DNA of 64,000 bases from Rhinopithecus roxellana (GCF_007565055.1 NC_044554.1:55895676-55959675), one strand, 5' to 3'. Numbered from the stretch's first letter, positions 12,761 through 24,754 are shown. Made by a program: numbers and translations. The notes: generated from the sequence alone by a model not told the origin.

Positions 12761-14774
12761 CTAACTCAGACTGAGAGGTCAGCAAACTAGAAGTGATGTC
12801 AGTGCTGGTACCTGAAGAATGGGAGGCATTAATGAGACATATGTAGTTGTGGAAGTGTGAGGTTGATGGAATGAAGAGTGAATTTGAAGGCCAGAGACTA
12901 GAGAGGGGGAGACAAACAGGAAAGATGTATTTGGGGAACTAAAATAAGCATAACTATGAAGATGGAAGTAAAGAGGGATGATGTGAATGTTTCAGTTTCT
13001 TCATCTATTACATAAGGCAGTTGGACCACATTTTTTCTAGATCATAGATTTTGTGATACTATTTTAAACCCCTCATGTATACTAGGTAAAGATTGAGAGG
13101 TTGTTAATAAGTTTTTGAGGCCACAGAGATAAGCAGTGACAAAGCTCATTTAGTCTGTCAGTTGAATGCACATAAAAGTAACAAAAAACTGCTTTTGATT
13201 AGAAGCAATAATACTGACCTGATTTTTTTTTTCACAAAAATTTGAACACTTTTTTATGTAAGAAACTAAACTGGCCTTATTGCAAATATGAATTCTTCCC
13301 TCCTTCCACTACTTTTTACTGAAGAGTCTTCATTTTTCTCTTTAGATTGAGCCCAGAGTGGACTCAAGTTCTGCAAGGTGTCCAGGCAGTGCCATGATGA
13401 CTTGCCACTTGTGTCAGAAGAATAAGTTGATGAAGAATAAGTTGATTGACATTGTGCAGATTTAATAAGCAAGTGGTTGATTTCCTGGGATTTAGAAAGT
13501 TGTCAGTTAATGAATAAAACACCAATGTCAGGCTCAGGTAACAGAGAGTGTGCTGTTGCCTTTACCAAGAAGAATTTGGTGACAGATTCCTATTCCCAAA
13601 GTGTTCTTTGAAATGGACAACCTTACATGAGCAGATAAAATAGTGTCCTATGTTCAGAATAATTTTAAGTTTTATGAAACCTTTACACAAAAACCTGATT
13701 AGTGTGTCATCCGCTCAGACTTATGTATGAAACAGGAACATGTTAGCCAAAATATGGAAATTGCTACTTAGATATCCACTCTACTGGAGATCTAAAAGAT
13801 AAGTTCCTGAGGGTTTCCCAGGAAGGGACATGAGGAAACTGAGAGAGGAAAAACCAGAGTTAGGTCTCAGTTGAAATCTGACATTGTTCTCTGAAGATAC
13901 CATCCTAATATACAGCTGTTGCCTAAAATGTTGACCAAAAATTGGGAATTATTACATTTTCAGACACTGAATAACTTTTCAGAAATTACACAGAATATCT
14001 CCTTTGACCTAAAAGATATCTTTCACTTGGAAATTCTGGTTATTACACCTTTCACAGGGTGAAAGAAAGATATTTGAGAAAACGAACAAAACTAGAGAGA
14101 GTGAAAGGTTAAATTTCTTTAGTATAGAAGTGGGGCAAACTTAGGAAGACATGAATGAAATGAATACAATTATGGGCAACAATTTAGCCTGGGTTTAGAA
14201 ACTGCTGACCCAATTGCATATAGTGTACCCTTGAAATTTGAGTAAAGGAAGATTAGGACAATTACATTGAACAGAAATACCACTAGGGTATAATGGACTT
14301 TGGAACCTATTTGAAGAGGTCATGGAGATAGTACACAGAAATGGAAAAGTTTTCAGTGCTACTTAAGTATGAGCTGAGAAACATACAATATTTCTGTTGG
14401 CATCATATCATATCTTCTGTCATCATAAGTCTTACGGTCCTCTTGGACACAGGCTGTATGCTCCAGTGAACAATGACCTAATCCCTGTTGGTCATTGTTT
14501 CTGTCCCAGTGACCCTATGTTGCTTAGCACATTCATTGACCTGCTCAATCAATATGTCTTGATGATCATTAGGGATTTTAATTATACAGGGTAATGATTT
14601 CTTGTTCTTGCTCTATTATCACACTAATGATAAATGCTATCCTTAATTGACCACATGCTCTTGTATCATATTCTGTTCTCAGTAGATTTTATAGAATAAG
14701 TTTAATTTGGATATAAACTCTGTGGTTACTATCATATGCTATGATACTTTTCATATGCCTATGGAAAGATTAGT
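12761..14774. other. Intronic DNA, nothing recognised
   Basis: About 2 kb of unique-looking intron. Short open frames show no domain and are not flanked by convincing splice sites. Confidence 0.4.
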
Positions 14775-14895
14775 AATCTAAGAAACAAATACATTAATTA
14801 ACTTTCTCAGTGTCTCACAGTAACTTAATGATGTGGCCAGGATTTAAACTTCAGTAGTCTGACTCCAGAGCTTGTACTTAACCAGTCTATTTCTA
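14775..14895 (+). repeat. MIR SINE fragment
   Basis: A decayed 'aactttctcagtgtctcacagtaacttaatgatgtggccaggattt' block followed by GTCTGACTCCAGAGC is the 3' half of MIR. Confidence 0.7.
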
Positions 14896-15554
14896 CCGCT
14901 ACTATGGACCAAATTGGAGAAGTGGCTCAGAAGTATTTAGCAATATCCACTCACTTGCTAGCCCAGTGACTCTGACCATTTTTGTCTTTGGAGCCAAATT
15001 AGATGTGTTCTATTCTATATTGCACACTCCTGTTAGGAAAAGAGAAGTGGAAAGATGATTGAATTTCTGAAAAAGAATGGAGTCTTTTGATTGAAATCCT
15101 GAATGTTTTACTTTCCTACAGCCTATGTTGACACATTCCATTTGTTTTACACCAAACTAGGAGTTCCTGTAGGCAAAGCTTCAGAGAGAGTACATATGGT
15201 TTATAGCTGGTTCTTCCTACATAGATAGGTGGCCAAATACATAAGCAAAGGGCCGACCTGGAGTGGAACCACTTTGGCATTGTTTGCTCAGAAAATATAC
15301 TACTAAAGAGTCCCACAGAGAGGGAGTGGGGGAAATGAGGTGCCAAGCAGAGCTCTCATAGCTTTCCATTGAGCAGTGACCTGGGTAATTTACTAAGAGA
15401 TGTCTGCTGTATATCTATTTTCTAAGCAGGACCGCAAGTCAATATCTTGCCTATCAAGCAAAGGCAACCAGTAAGATAACAGGCATTTATAGAATTAATA
15501 CAGAAGCAGGCTATGTTCCTCCTGCCCTCTCTCACAGGTACTCTTCTGGCAAAA

Positions 15555-15604
15555 GCAGACAGACAGACAGACAGACAGACACACACACACACACACACGC
15601 ACAC
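15555..15604. repeat. (AGAC)n-(AC)n microsatellite
   Basis: Six AGAC units run directly into about ten AC units. It lies about 165 bases upstream of the PTN acceptor. Confidence 0.95.
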
Positions 15605-15726
15605 ATAGTTTTTTCTCAATTTACCAAGAGAACTGCCAAGAGCAAGCAACTTGCGTATCAATCTGATTTTTTCTTTCCTGGTCAATTATAAGAAATGTGG
15701 CTATTTCTTCCCTGCAATTTAATAAC

Positions 15727-15768
15727 TTGACATTTTTCTCTTTCTCTCTCTCTTTTTTGTAATCACAG
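15727..15768 (+). promoter_or_regulatory. PTN: PTN terminal intron splice acceptor
   Basis: A long pyrimidine tract (TTTTTCTCTTTCTCTCTCTC and TTTTTTGT) is followed by AATCACAG. The AG at 15767-15768 puts the exon in the phase that completes an alanine codon with a G supplied by the previous exon, as known for pleiotrophin. Confidence 0.9.
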
Positions 15769-15824
15769 CAGAATCTAAGAAGAAGAAAAAGGAAGGCAAG
15801 AAACAGGAGAAGATGCTGGATTAA
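15769..15824 (+). CDS. PTN: Pleiotrophin, last coding exon (C-terminal tail)
   Basis: The exon starts CA, completing an Ala codon begun in the upstream exon, and encodes ESKKKKKEGKKQEKMLD followed by TAA at 15822-15824. This is the exact lysine-rich C-terminus of pleiotrophin, a secreted heparin-binding cytokine of the midkine family that acts through proteoglycans and receptors such as PTPRZ1. The basic tail follows the two thrombospondin-like beta domains encoded upstream. Only the tail is in the window, and no earlier PTN exon was seen in bases 1-15768. The acceptor, frame and stop are all intact, and the text continues into a 3' UTR I also recognise, so this is the spliced gene and not a processed copy. 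Confidence 0.96.
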
Positions 15825-16016
15825 AAGATGTCACCTGTGGAATATAAAAAGGACATCAGCAAACAGGATCAGTTAACTATTGCATTTATATGTACCGTAG
15901 GCTTTTTATTCAAAAATTATCTATAGCTAAGTACACAATAAGCAAAAACAAAAAGAAAAGAAAATTTTTGTAGTAGTGTTTTTTAAATGTATACTATAGT
16001 ACCACTAGGGGCTTAT

Positions 16017-16022
16017 AATAAA
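16017..16022 (+). terminator. PTN: Candidate poly(A) signal, proximal
   Basis: AATAAA lies about 195 bases after the stop. The following sequence is only moderately GT-rich, so this would be a minor site if used. Confidence 0.35.
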
Positions 16023-16245
16023 GGACTGTAATCTTATTTAGGAAGTTGACTTATAGTACATGATAAATGATAGACAATTGAGGTAAGTTTTTTGAAGTTA
16101 TGTGACATTTTACATTAAGTTTTTTTTACAGTTTTTGGGCAACAATTTAAATGTTATGACTATGTAAACTACTTCTCTTGTTAGGTAATTTTTTTCACCT
16201 AGACTTTTTTCCCAATTGAGAAAAATATATACTAAACAAAATAGC

Positions 16246-16251
16246 AATAAA
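16246..16251 (+). terminator. PTN: Candidate poly(A) signal, middle
   Basis: AATAAA is followed about 35 bases later by CTTGTTTTCTG, a plausible downstream U/GU element. A good candidate for a PTN mRNA end. Confidence 0.55.
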
Positions 16252-16473
16252 ACATAATCACTCTATTTGAAGAAACTATCTTGTTTTCTGCCAATAGATT
16301 TTTTAAAATGTAGTCAGCACAATGGGGGTGGGGAAGCAGAGCATGCCCTAGTTCAACGTTGACTTTTTTTTTTAAAAAGAAAAACATTAAAATATAAAAT
16401 TCTTTCACTTTGGCAGAAGAATTTGTTTTCTTGATGAAATTATTTTTCCATCTGAGGAAAAAAATACTAGGAA

Positions 16474-16479
16474 AATAAA
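16474..16479 (+). terminator. PTN: Candidate poly(A) signal, distal
   Basis: AATAAA is followed by GCTTTTGTGTTC about 25 bases on, a good downstream element. It would give a 3' UTR near 690 nt. Confidence 0.5.
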
Positions 16480-16520
16480 TCAAGGTGATGCTGAAAAAAA
16501 TTTGCTTTTGTGTTCAATAA

Positions 16521-19500
16521 TGTGATTTTTGTAACCCTACTCCTTTAGTCATTTATACTCCCCCAGTCAACTTATTAGCACAGAGAAATTGTCATACAAA
16601 CTAGCTAAGTCACTCTTGGGCACAAATGTCACACAGTTTTTTTTGTACTTTCTATCAGTAATTAATAGGTTAAATTGGTACTACTGAATTCAACAAAAGT
16701 TTCACAATAGTCTAGGGTTTGGTGGAGCAGGAAAACGCTCTTACAGTGGATATATTTGGGTTCGCACCAGTCCAAATCAGGATCACTGTAATGATGTGCA
16801 AAATAGTAGTTTGGGCTTAGTTTCCATAAACCAAAAATTTTCACTTTTTTACATGCCATGAGTGCCAAAGGCAATCTGTATAACTTTCTTATCTGTTGGT
16901 CTCTAAGCACAATTTTTAAGTAAACAAGTCTGTTCTCCCATTATTCAGGGAATAATAGAAAATTCTCTGGGATTATCTTTAAAGTGTTTCTCTTGACATA
17001 CTCTTTAATTCTAAAGTGATAAGACTCAATAAACAAACACCAATCTACCAAGATAATTGCTAAGTCCGTTTTGGGAAATGATGATTTCAGCCTAACCTGG
17101 GCTAACTATAAAATACACAATTACATGCTGGTCTAATGATGCAGCCAAAGGGTCTTAGCAGCTAAACTACTTTTGCCGTCTAGCCTATGACTGTACTTGA
17201 GCTAGGAATGTTGAGCAGATCCATTTCTCCCTTCTACATCAAAGCCACCTGTCAGTGGGGAATAGAAAAAAAGGATGAACTTCCAGGCATTTTATGGACT
17301 GGTGCTTAATAAAAAGAGTGCCTTGTAAAGTGCAAATGATAGAAACATGAATAGTAAATGTAGTCCTTTTATAAGCTGACCTTAATTGGAAAAAGTACTC
17401 ATGGGGACGGATGGAAGAGAAGAAAGAAAGGCAGTGTCTTGAATGGATTTTTTGACAGCAAAGTTCCAAAAGGATGGGAGGATGGAAGAGCCTATTGCAA
17501 ATTTTGATAACCTCTCAGCTAATGTTGCTCCTCTAACACATTTAGCCAAAAGCAGCAGCCCATGAATCAGTAATGAGTTAAGGTGAACTAGAACTAAATC
17601 TCCCAAGGGAAAAACAGTCCTGTAAATAACTGTGGCACACTCCTTTATTCACAGGGCATGGCAGGAAGCCAAAAGTGAAAGATTTCTCTGCTGTGTCAAC
17701 TATGATACTTAGCAAGCCCTAGAATAGCTCCCTGATTCTCCCCTAAAGCAAAGATTGGTATGCTAAGCTCCCTTATATAGAGTGTGAAATTCAACATCCC
17801 TTAAGTCTCAAGAATTATTCTACCCCAGTCTCAGCTTTAAACATCTTGTTAATCACACTGAAGTGTTGAAACATAAATGCAAAAGGACAAGCTCTCCACA
17901 TCTCTGATTCTCACAAATAGGAAAAAATAGACCGTCATCGGGCACTTCACAGTGTTCTCGAGCAAGCTCTCTGTTCTGGGCTTTATAAACTTCACCTTAA
18001 AGTTCATTAAGCCTTGAAGAAGGGAAGGAAAATGTAAAGAAGTCATCTGTGTTCCTTTAAATGGCCTTAGGGGGAAGACAAACTTTCTGTCCAATAATTG
18101 AGAGGGTAAAAAGCAACTTTACCAAGATGCAGGCAAAAACAAATCTTCCCTGATGAGAAAGTGTCCTCATTCAGCTCAGAGTTGGTATCTCTCACACTTG
18201 TTCTCTGATAGACTTTCTAATTTATTCAGGATATATGAATGCCGTCACATTCTTCTATATATAGGTTGTGAAGAAGAGGATCTTGGATAGACATTTTGAC
18301 TTCATATATTCCTGGAATGACATATTAATATCTTCTTAACTTAGTAGAAGTGGAACTCAACCAGAGTTTAAAGCTCTAAATATTTTTTAAGAGAATTTCT
18401 CCTAAATTGGGAAGATGTGGGTATGAAAAAAATTGAATAATTTTACTTGACCATGAGAAATCTTATTGAGAAAGAAAAGGCTATATTTCTTTTCCATTGA
18501 GGAGACAGATACTTCTTTAAGAATAAGAGATACAGATCTTTTTTTTTTTTTCTGTAACATCTATTGGTTCCATAATTCTGAAAGTCTTAAATGAATTAGT
18601 ATATAATTTCCTTAAGTGAATAACAGAGGTAAATAGGCTATAGAAAGCACTGAAAAAGGAAATAGAGAATACTGTCTTTAGCAAATTGAATTATTTTAAA
18701 GTAGTTTCCAAATATAAAAATTAGAACTTTATCTACATTGAGTCGTGGGGTTTTCTAATAGAGTGAAGCAAAGGGACTTTCTTTTCATTAACCTCTCCAA
18801 AAATAATGAGGCAGATCAATATCCTTGGATATAGAATATCAAAGCATTCAAGCTACTTTTTAAACAGTGGTAAGAGTCTTGGAATATATTAATATAAGAA
18901 GAAAAGGGCATAATGTTATTCTAAGCATTCAGCAAGGAATGCCTGCTTCAAAATTTGCACTGTTTTTTACCAGAAATAAAATATATGGAGCATTTTTAAT
19001 CAGAGGAAAACATGTCTTACTCTTAGAAACTCACCTGTCCTCTACTGTTTCTGTTCTTCCCAATCCTTTGTTCTTCTAAGCAGAGAAACAAAGGGAAAGT
19101 AAAAATGCTTCATCCTGTTGGGGTCACAAGTAAAATAATGTAATTCGTAAGCATTCCAGTACTCATTAGAAAAGCAGACCTACTTTAAAAACTATTATTA
19201 TTTAAAAAGAAAAATAAAGAATTAGCTCCCAACATTTAATTTTTGTAAATCCATTTTTTAAAAAAAGAACGAAACCATGACAGGTAGAACATTGATGTAT
19301 TTCTTACACATGTATCTATTACAATGATTGTATTAAGTTACTCATGGGGTTGGCTAAAGAGGTTTATATGTAGATTATCACTTCATATTTTCTTTTGTTC
19401 TTTGAAAATGTGCATGGAAGCCATATTAAACCTTATTAGAGAATGAAAACATGAAAAATCTTGACCATCCTATCCCTGAACTCCTGGGATAACTTAGAGA

Positions 19501-20496
19501 ACACACAGAGATTGTATCCACACATTCAACTTGCTTTTAGTGGAGATACAGATGTTACATAAGATAAATAATCACAGAGAATAATTTTTTCCCTTTTTTG
19601 ATTGTTTGATTGTCAGATCCATCAAACATAGGGCAAACCTTCAATTATCTTTGTTTATGAGATTCTTGGATAATTACATGAATGCATCCCTTACTGTGAA
19701 TAATCAACAGATTGAAATATTGGCAATGAATGACATGAATTTTAGACTTCTAAATCCTAAAAGTTGCATGCTTTTAAGGTAGTCATTTTTGCCTGATAAT
19801 CTTTCTGTTAAAAAAAAAAAAAAGATACCACACTATTTTTTAAAGAACGTGAATGTAAATTAAACTGCTCTTGAAGACTTATTACTGTCACCATGAGTAT
19901 CAGGTTATTATTTTTTGTTATCATGGCAGTTGTAGTTGTAAATATTTTCTTGTGTGTTCCTCATGGATCATAGGATTGAATGAATACTCCACCAGGATGT
20001 AACCTTGAACTCAATTTGAGGGAGTAAAAAACTAGCAACAAGACCCTTCAGAACGAATGTATCTTCTTTTAAATTTTGTCTCTTAATGAAGATGGAATAA
20101 AGTATATACTACTCTCTGAGCTATTGGATAGTATCACGTGGTGACTTTTATAAAGGAATATACAATTAAATTTCAGGATTAAGCAAACATTTTTTTCCTG
20201 GCCTTTTAGAAAAAATAATCCTTGCTGTCCTTATCCTTGGACTTGTCAGATATATTCAAGCATTATCTATTATTTCTACATCAGCAACCACTGGTATTAT
20301 AAGCAATCTCTGCCTTTTTCAACCTACATTTTGTCTCACTTGTATTTCACATGTTGATTGGATATGAAGGAGCACTACTAAGCATTGATCATTTTGAGAA
20401 CAAATAGAAATTATTAGTTATCATAATAAAACTTCTCTAATAGAAAAATGTACCATCATTGTTTGTAAATTAGCATTTTTGTTTTAATGCCATACC
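16521..20496. other. Downstream flank of PTN, no gene seen
   Basis: Nearly 4 kb without a recognisable transposon, which is unusual in this window. It may hold old unannotated repeats, a longer PTN 3' UTR or conserved regulatory DNA, none of which I can demonstrate from one sequence. T-runs occur near 18540 and an A-run near 19810. Confidence 0.4.
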
Positions 20497-20587
20497 CGTC
20501 CCTTCTCTTCCCTTCCCTTCCCTTCCCTTCTCTTCCCTTCTTTTCCCTTCCTCTCTGTCTCTCTCTCTCTGTCTCTCTCTCTCTCTC
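20497..20587. repeat. (CCTTC)n/(TC)n polypyrimidine repeat
   Basis: CCCTT/CCTTC units grade into (TC)n with GTCTCT interruptions. Purine-free across most of its length. Confidence 0.95.
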
Positions 20588-20806
20588 ACCATGATTGTAT
20601 TTCTGGTATCTTCTCTCTCCTTATACTTCTTTGTGCACAGAAGAAGTATATAGCACTCCTGGTTATTAAGAAGTAAATAGTCCTTTGATTAAACTCTTTA
20701 TTTGAGCATGCCATCTATTACCTGCTAGGACTGTGACTGACATAGGAGTGTGATTTACTTTGAAACTCTAAAGTATTCTGCTAATTATGTTTTTGGGGGT
20801 CTTTCC

Positions 20807-21017
20807 GGTAAAAGTGAAGCACCGTGCCTACCAAGGAAAAGAAATCCTTCCTCACGTGGTTTGCTTTTAAGATTAGTAAGTCCACATCAACTCAGAATTA
20901 ATTGCCCCCTCCTGACCTGATTAGCAGAGTTTCTCCACTTCCTGCTAGGATAAAAGGGCTTATTTTGATGGAAACTTCAGTTGAACTTCTAGCATTCTAG
21001 ATTTCAAGCTTTCCAGA
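20807..21017 (+). repeat. Direct repeat copy A, promoter-like
   Basis: This 211-bp segment recurs at 22050-22261 in the same orientation with about 91-92% identity (around 17 substitutions and one 1-base gap by eye). It has promoter-like layout: a pyrimidine-rich block (TTGCCCCCTCCTGACC), then GGATAAAAGGGC at 20948-20959 as a TATA-like element. Downstream of copy A, CAG|GTAAGTAG with the GT at 21128 would make a consensus 5' splice site for a first exon of about 150 bases. No open frame supports a protein. It could equally be two halves of an unnamed old LTR. I do not recognise the family. Confidence 0.85.
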
Positions 21018-21732
21018 ATCATTGGATCTGCCAGGTCACACAAGACAAGTGGAAAATCTGCTTTTACCAACTGTAGTGCCTGCTTCTGATTTGGGACTCA
21101 TTCAAGTGTGTAGCTTTTCAGATACAGGTAAGTAGGGCAATTAGGACTCCAAATACTGCATATGTTCCCTCCAAAATCCAAGGGGGGCTATGAGATAATG
21201 TACTTCCTTTCCATTGTTAGGGTTTGTAAAGTCCATAATTTGTTCTTCATTTTGAAGGGAATATCTTCACATGTCCCCGCTCATTGTACCCAGGAAAATT
21301 TACTATGGTGACTGGTATTGTGAGTGATAACATGAATTTTGAATATACAAATGAAACTTTTCCATTTAAAGGAACTGAATTGCAGGAAGATACTTCTTTA
21401 ACACCCAATCCTATAAACTTTATATTACATCTGAGTATAATATTAGATATATTCCTAGATTTACCTTTTGGTTAGCAGGGGCATGAAGATCCTCATGACA
21501 GTTAAGGAAGATTAGATGAGGAAGATGCATAATCATAAATTAGCATACTTCACATATGCTCTTTGAAAAGTGTAGCCATAAGTATATGAGAAAAGACCTA
21601 CTAGCAAAATATTTAGAATTTGTAAAGAGGTTTCAGTATTCATCTAGGGGAAGAAAACATCAAAGATCTATAACAGAATCATAATGTTTGTCCTGGAGAG
21701 CAAATTACTATGACTCTTCACTTTGGGCATTT

Positions 21733-21793
21733 TACTTTTGCCATCACTAAAAAAAGAAACGTTAAAACCCGCAATTGCTTTTGCACCAACCAA
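21733..21793. mobile_element. MADE1 mariner MITE, partial
   Basis: AAAACCCGCAATTGCTTTTG followed by CACCAACC is the hallmark terminal half of MADE1, and TTACTTTTGCCATCACT is the other arm's inner part. The outer left terminus is lost, leaving about 60 of 80 bases. It sits between the two copies of the 211-bp direct repeat. Confidence 0.8.
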
Positions 21794-22049
21794 ATAAATA
21801 TGAAGTTCTGTTGACTATTGTGAAGCAGTCTTCATTTGTAACAAGCTTCTTTCTTTTTGCAAGATTTAACTCCTGCCATTTGCACATTATCTTACCAATC
21901 CATCTGGAATATTTATTCTTTCCAACTTAAGTCATATCAGCATGTTGCTGTAAATGCTGTAAAACTTTATAATATCTGGAAGTACGTTGAGGAAGTCAAT
22001 GAATTAGATTGTGACATGGAGTCAAAACAATGGTGTTTTCTGCGTCTAG

Positions 22050-22261
22050 GGTAAAAGTGAAGTACCATGCCCACCAAGCAAAAGAAATCCTTCCTCATGT
22101 GATGTGCTTTTAAGATTAGCAAGCCCACATCAACTCAGAAATTAATTGCCCCCTCCTGTCCTGATTAGCAGAGTTTCTCCACTTCCAGCTAGCATAAAAG
22201 AACTTATTTTGATGGAAACTTCAGTTGAATTTCTAGCATTCAAGATTTCAAGCTTTCCAGA
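22050..22261 (+). repeat. Direct repeat copy B, promoter-like
   Basis: Second copy of the 20807-21017 segment, 1243 bases further on. The TATA-like motif is AGCATAAAAGAAC here, weaker than in copy A, and the splice-donor-like site of copy A has no counterpart because homology ends at the TTTCCAGA motif. Flanks of the two copies are unrelated and no target-site duplication is seen. Confidence 0.85.
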
Positions 22262-22794
22262 CCAAAAGAGAATAACCAATAATGGAAATTCTTTCTGATT
22301 CATTTAGAGAATCATCACTCTATTGTCTCATAGTAAAGATGAAGGGAGAGATTCTGAGGTGTACTCAAGAGAAAGAATGGGCAAGATGTGAGTAATTGCT
22401 CTTACCTAGCATGCCTGAATTCTTTGACTGACTTTTCTTTACAATAAGATTAAATTTCTCTGGCCATCCAAGGCATTTTTTTGTTTAGCAATATTTGGGT
22501 TTGGTTTTCATTAATTGAATGAGGAAACTTGACTAGAGGAAATTGAATTCAGACTTTCTGGTGAATTCATCCTTCTCAAGAAATTATAACATATCCCAAA
22601 TAATATTCTATCTTCTTAGAAATTTCATTCTCCAAAGTCTACTTGAACAAATACAATTCTATGTTAATTATATAGACTATGGTGATTAATTCATGAAAAA
22701 TCTCTTTGGGTATATTTCCTTTTCCAAATTCTGATTATGCATTTCACTCCATAGACTACTATTACTAGTTTAAATTCATTAACTAATCCATGGT

Positions 22795-22918
22795 TTCCTT
22801 TAGTTAACATGTTTATTAAATGCTCAACACTTCATAGATTCTGGGAATGCAGCAAAGAACAAAATTGACAAAAATCCGTGTTCATGGAGTTTACATTTCT
22901 GTGGGGGACACAGAAGGG
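22795..22918 (+). repeat. Ancient LINE-like relic, left part
   Basis: 'tttattaaatgctcaacacttcatagattctgggaatgcagcaaag' and 'cgtgttcatggagtttacatttctgtgggggacac' follow the same ancient repeat as at 3640-4190. It continues after the LTR at 22922-23415. Confidence 0.5.
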
Positions 22919-22921
22919 AGT

Positions 22922-23415
22922 AGAGCTTTGTTTATCTACTGCTGCATGAAAAACCACCTAATGGTTTCAAACAACAATCATCTTATGACTCCCTGATTCT
23001 CCCAGTGGTTTGACCAGACTTCTTGGGGTAGTTCTTTTGCTTTATGAAATGTCAGCTTGAGGGGCTGGTATGTATCCATCACATGTCTAACTTCTTCGTG
23101 GAAATAGTTGAAAATTGGACTCGGGTGGGATACTGAATGGCTAGGTCTCTTTCTTTCTCCATGTAGTCTCAAAGCTTCACTCTTCCCACAAGGCATCAAT
23201 CTCTCTCTCCATGGTCTGTCTGTCAGGGTACCCAACCATTTTATGTGGCAGCATAGAACTCTCCAAATCACACAATTGGAAGCCATCAAACCTTCTTCAG
23301 GTTTAGGCCAGGAACTGACCCCACACTATTTCTGCCACATTTTAATAATTAAATCAGTCCCAGGTCCAGCCTAGATTTTAGGAGAGTCGACTATGCAAGA
23401 AAGTGAATCTTGGGA
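22922..23415 (-). mobile_element. Old LTR-type element (MLT1-like)
   Basis: The + strand opens TTTGTTTATCTACTGCTGCAT with 'aatggtttcaaacaacaatcat', contains TATTTCTGCCACATTTTAAT and closes with a 'cccaggtccagcctagatttt' block. This is the reverse-complement layout of old MaLR-type LTRs. Subfamily not determined. Confidence 0.5.
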
Positions 23416-23479
23416 GGTATAGTTAATCAGAGGACAAGTTTGGGAACAAAGTATACAAAAAAGTAAAATGTATGTTGGA

Positions 23480-23790
23480 TGATGGTAAATTCAATAGAAA
23501 GAAAGCAGGGAAGAGTAGTGCATAGTATTGGGCAGGGGTTGGAATTTTAAATGCAGTAACCAGGCAAGGCCTCCTGAAGCAGGCAACATGCCAGTGTTCA
23601 AAAGCCTGGGGGAGGCAAGGGAGTAACTCATGCGGTTACCTGGGAAAAAGAACATTTCAAGCAGAGAGAGCCATGAGGGCAGTGAGTACAAAAGCTGTGA
23701 GATGAAAGTTTCTAGCAAATTCCAGGAATAACAAGGAGCTGGTGAATGAAGTAAAGAAAGCAAAGGAAAAAAGGAGGAAGAGATCATCAG
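23480..23790 (+). repeat. Ancient LINE-like relic, right part
   Basis: 'aaccaggcaaggcctcctgaagcaggcaacatg' and 'aagaacatttcaagcagagagagccatgagggcag' continue the repeat begun at 22795, so the LTR in between is nested. Confidence 0.5.
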
Positions 23791-24448
23791 AGCAATGAGA
23801 AATGAGGCCCCACTGAGGTTTGGGTGTTAAAGGAATCATTTTATTTTTCTTGTGAGAGACACTGCGTCCTCAAGCAAGGGATTCAAAGTAGGAATGTTGA
23901 GGAGAGGTTTGGTGGTTCAGGTTTTCTGGTTCCTAAAATCCTCACTAATAAAACTCCTAAACTGCTTATATCCCATTATTATCCTCAAGATTCATGTAAG
24001 ATATGTGTCAATTCACCTTATCAAATTTAACAAGCGATGTGATTCATTTCTGAATTTGGTTTTCATCAGCCTCCATCCTATGACAGCTGTCAAAAGAGAG
24101 ACATAGGGCATGGCGACAGGAAGGCTCTAGATTTTAGTCCATGCCTCAAGTTGAAAAATTTAACATTGAGCTCATCATTTTCTCAGTTTAATTTATCCAT
24201 CTATTGCAACAACTACTAGTTCAGAAGAATTTCATCCTTAGTATCCCAGGCAGTCCAGTCAATAACATTATTTACCAGCTCTCCACTATATATCAATAGT
24301 CTCTTAATTTCTCAGCTTAAAATACTAATAGCAGTTCTATGGCTTTTTTATGACATATAGCTCAATAATTAATTCCATTCTCCACCCTTATACTTTTTTA
24401 TTGATTTTTTTACTGCAAGCAATAGAAACTACTCTTCTCAGACTGAAG
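23791..24448. other. Intergenic DNA, nothing recognised
   Basis: No gene or confident repeat. Two overlapping open frames near 23824-24106 have no domain character. Confidence 0.4.
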
Positions 24449-24473
24449 TGTGTGTGTGTGTGTGTGTGTGTGT
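24449..24473. repeat. (TG)n microsatellite
   Basis: An uninterrupted TG run of about 12 units. Confidence 0.95.
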
Positions 24474-24754
24474 AAAGAATTTTCCTAAAAGGATATTAGG
24501 TGGCTCACAGAATTGAGTAGAGAGTCGAAGGAGGGATAGAAGATCAGGAACACTGAGAAAGATAAACGACACATGTACTCTGAGCATCTCAGCAATTCAA
24601 GAATTTCTCACATGACTCAGTTCCAATCAGTTTTGGTCCCTACATGTCTTTGCATTCTTGGGATATTCCTCCCGAGAAAGCAACTCTGGTTGGCCTAACT
24701 TGGACTGTGTGACACCCCTGTTGTCAAAACTTGATGGTCTTCAGATTGCCTAGC

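Larger units (their letters stand above)
15825..16520 (+). other. PTN: PTN 3' untranslated region
   Basis: The sequence directly after the stop (AAGATGTCACCTGTGGAA and onwards) reads as the known PTN 3' UTR. It is AT-rich, with T-runs and ATTTA-like elements typical of a regulated growth-factor mRNA. The right edge is not certain: it depends on which of several AATAAA signals is used, and I place it after the one at 16474-16479. Confidence 0.75.

Noticed and set aside
15555..15604. AGAC/AC repeat considered as a CRISPR-like or regulatory array
   Set aside because: It is a plain microsatellite with no spacers; nothing prokaryotic is present in the window.
20807..22261. Proviral LTR pair or tandem duplication of a 1243-bp unit
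   Set aside because: Homology covers only 211 bp, no TG...CA ends or internal retroviral text is seen, and the sequence after copy B does not repeat that after copy A.
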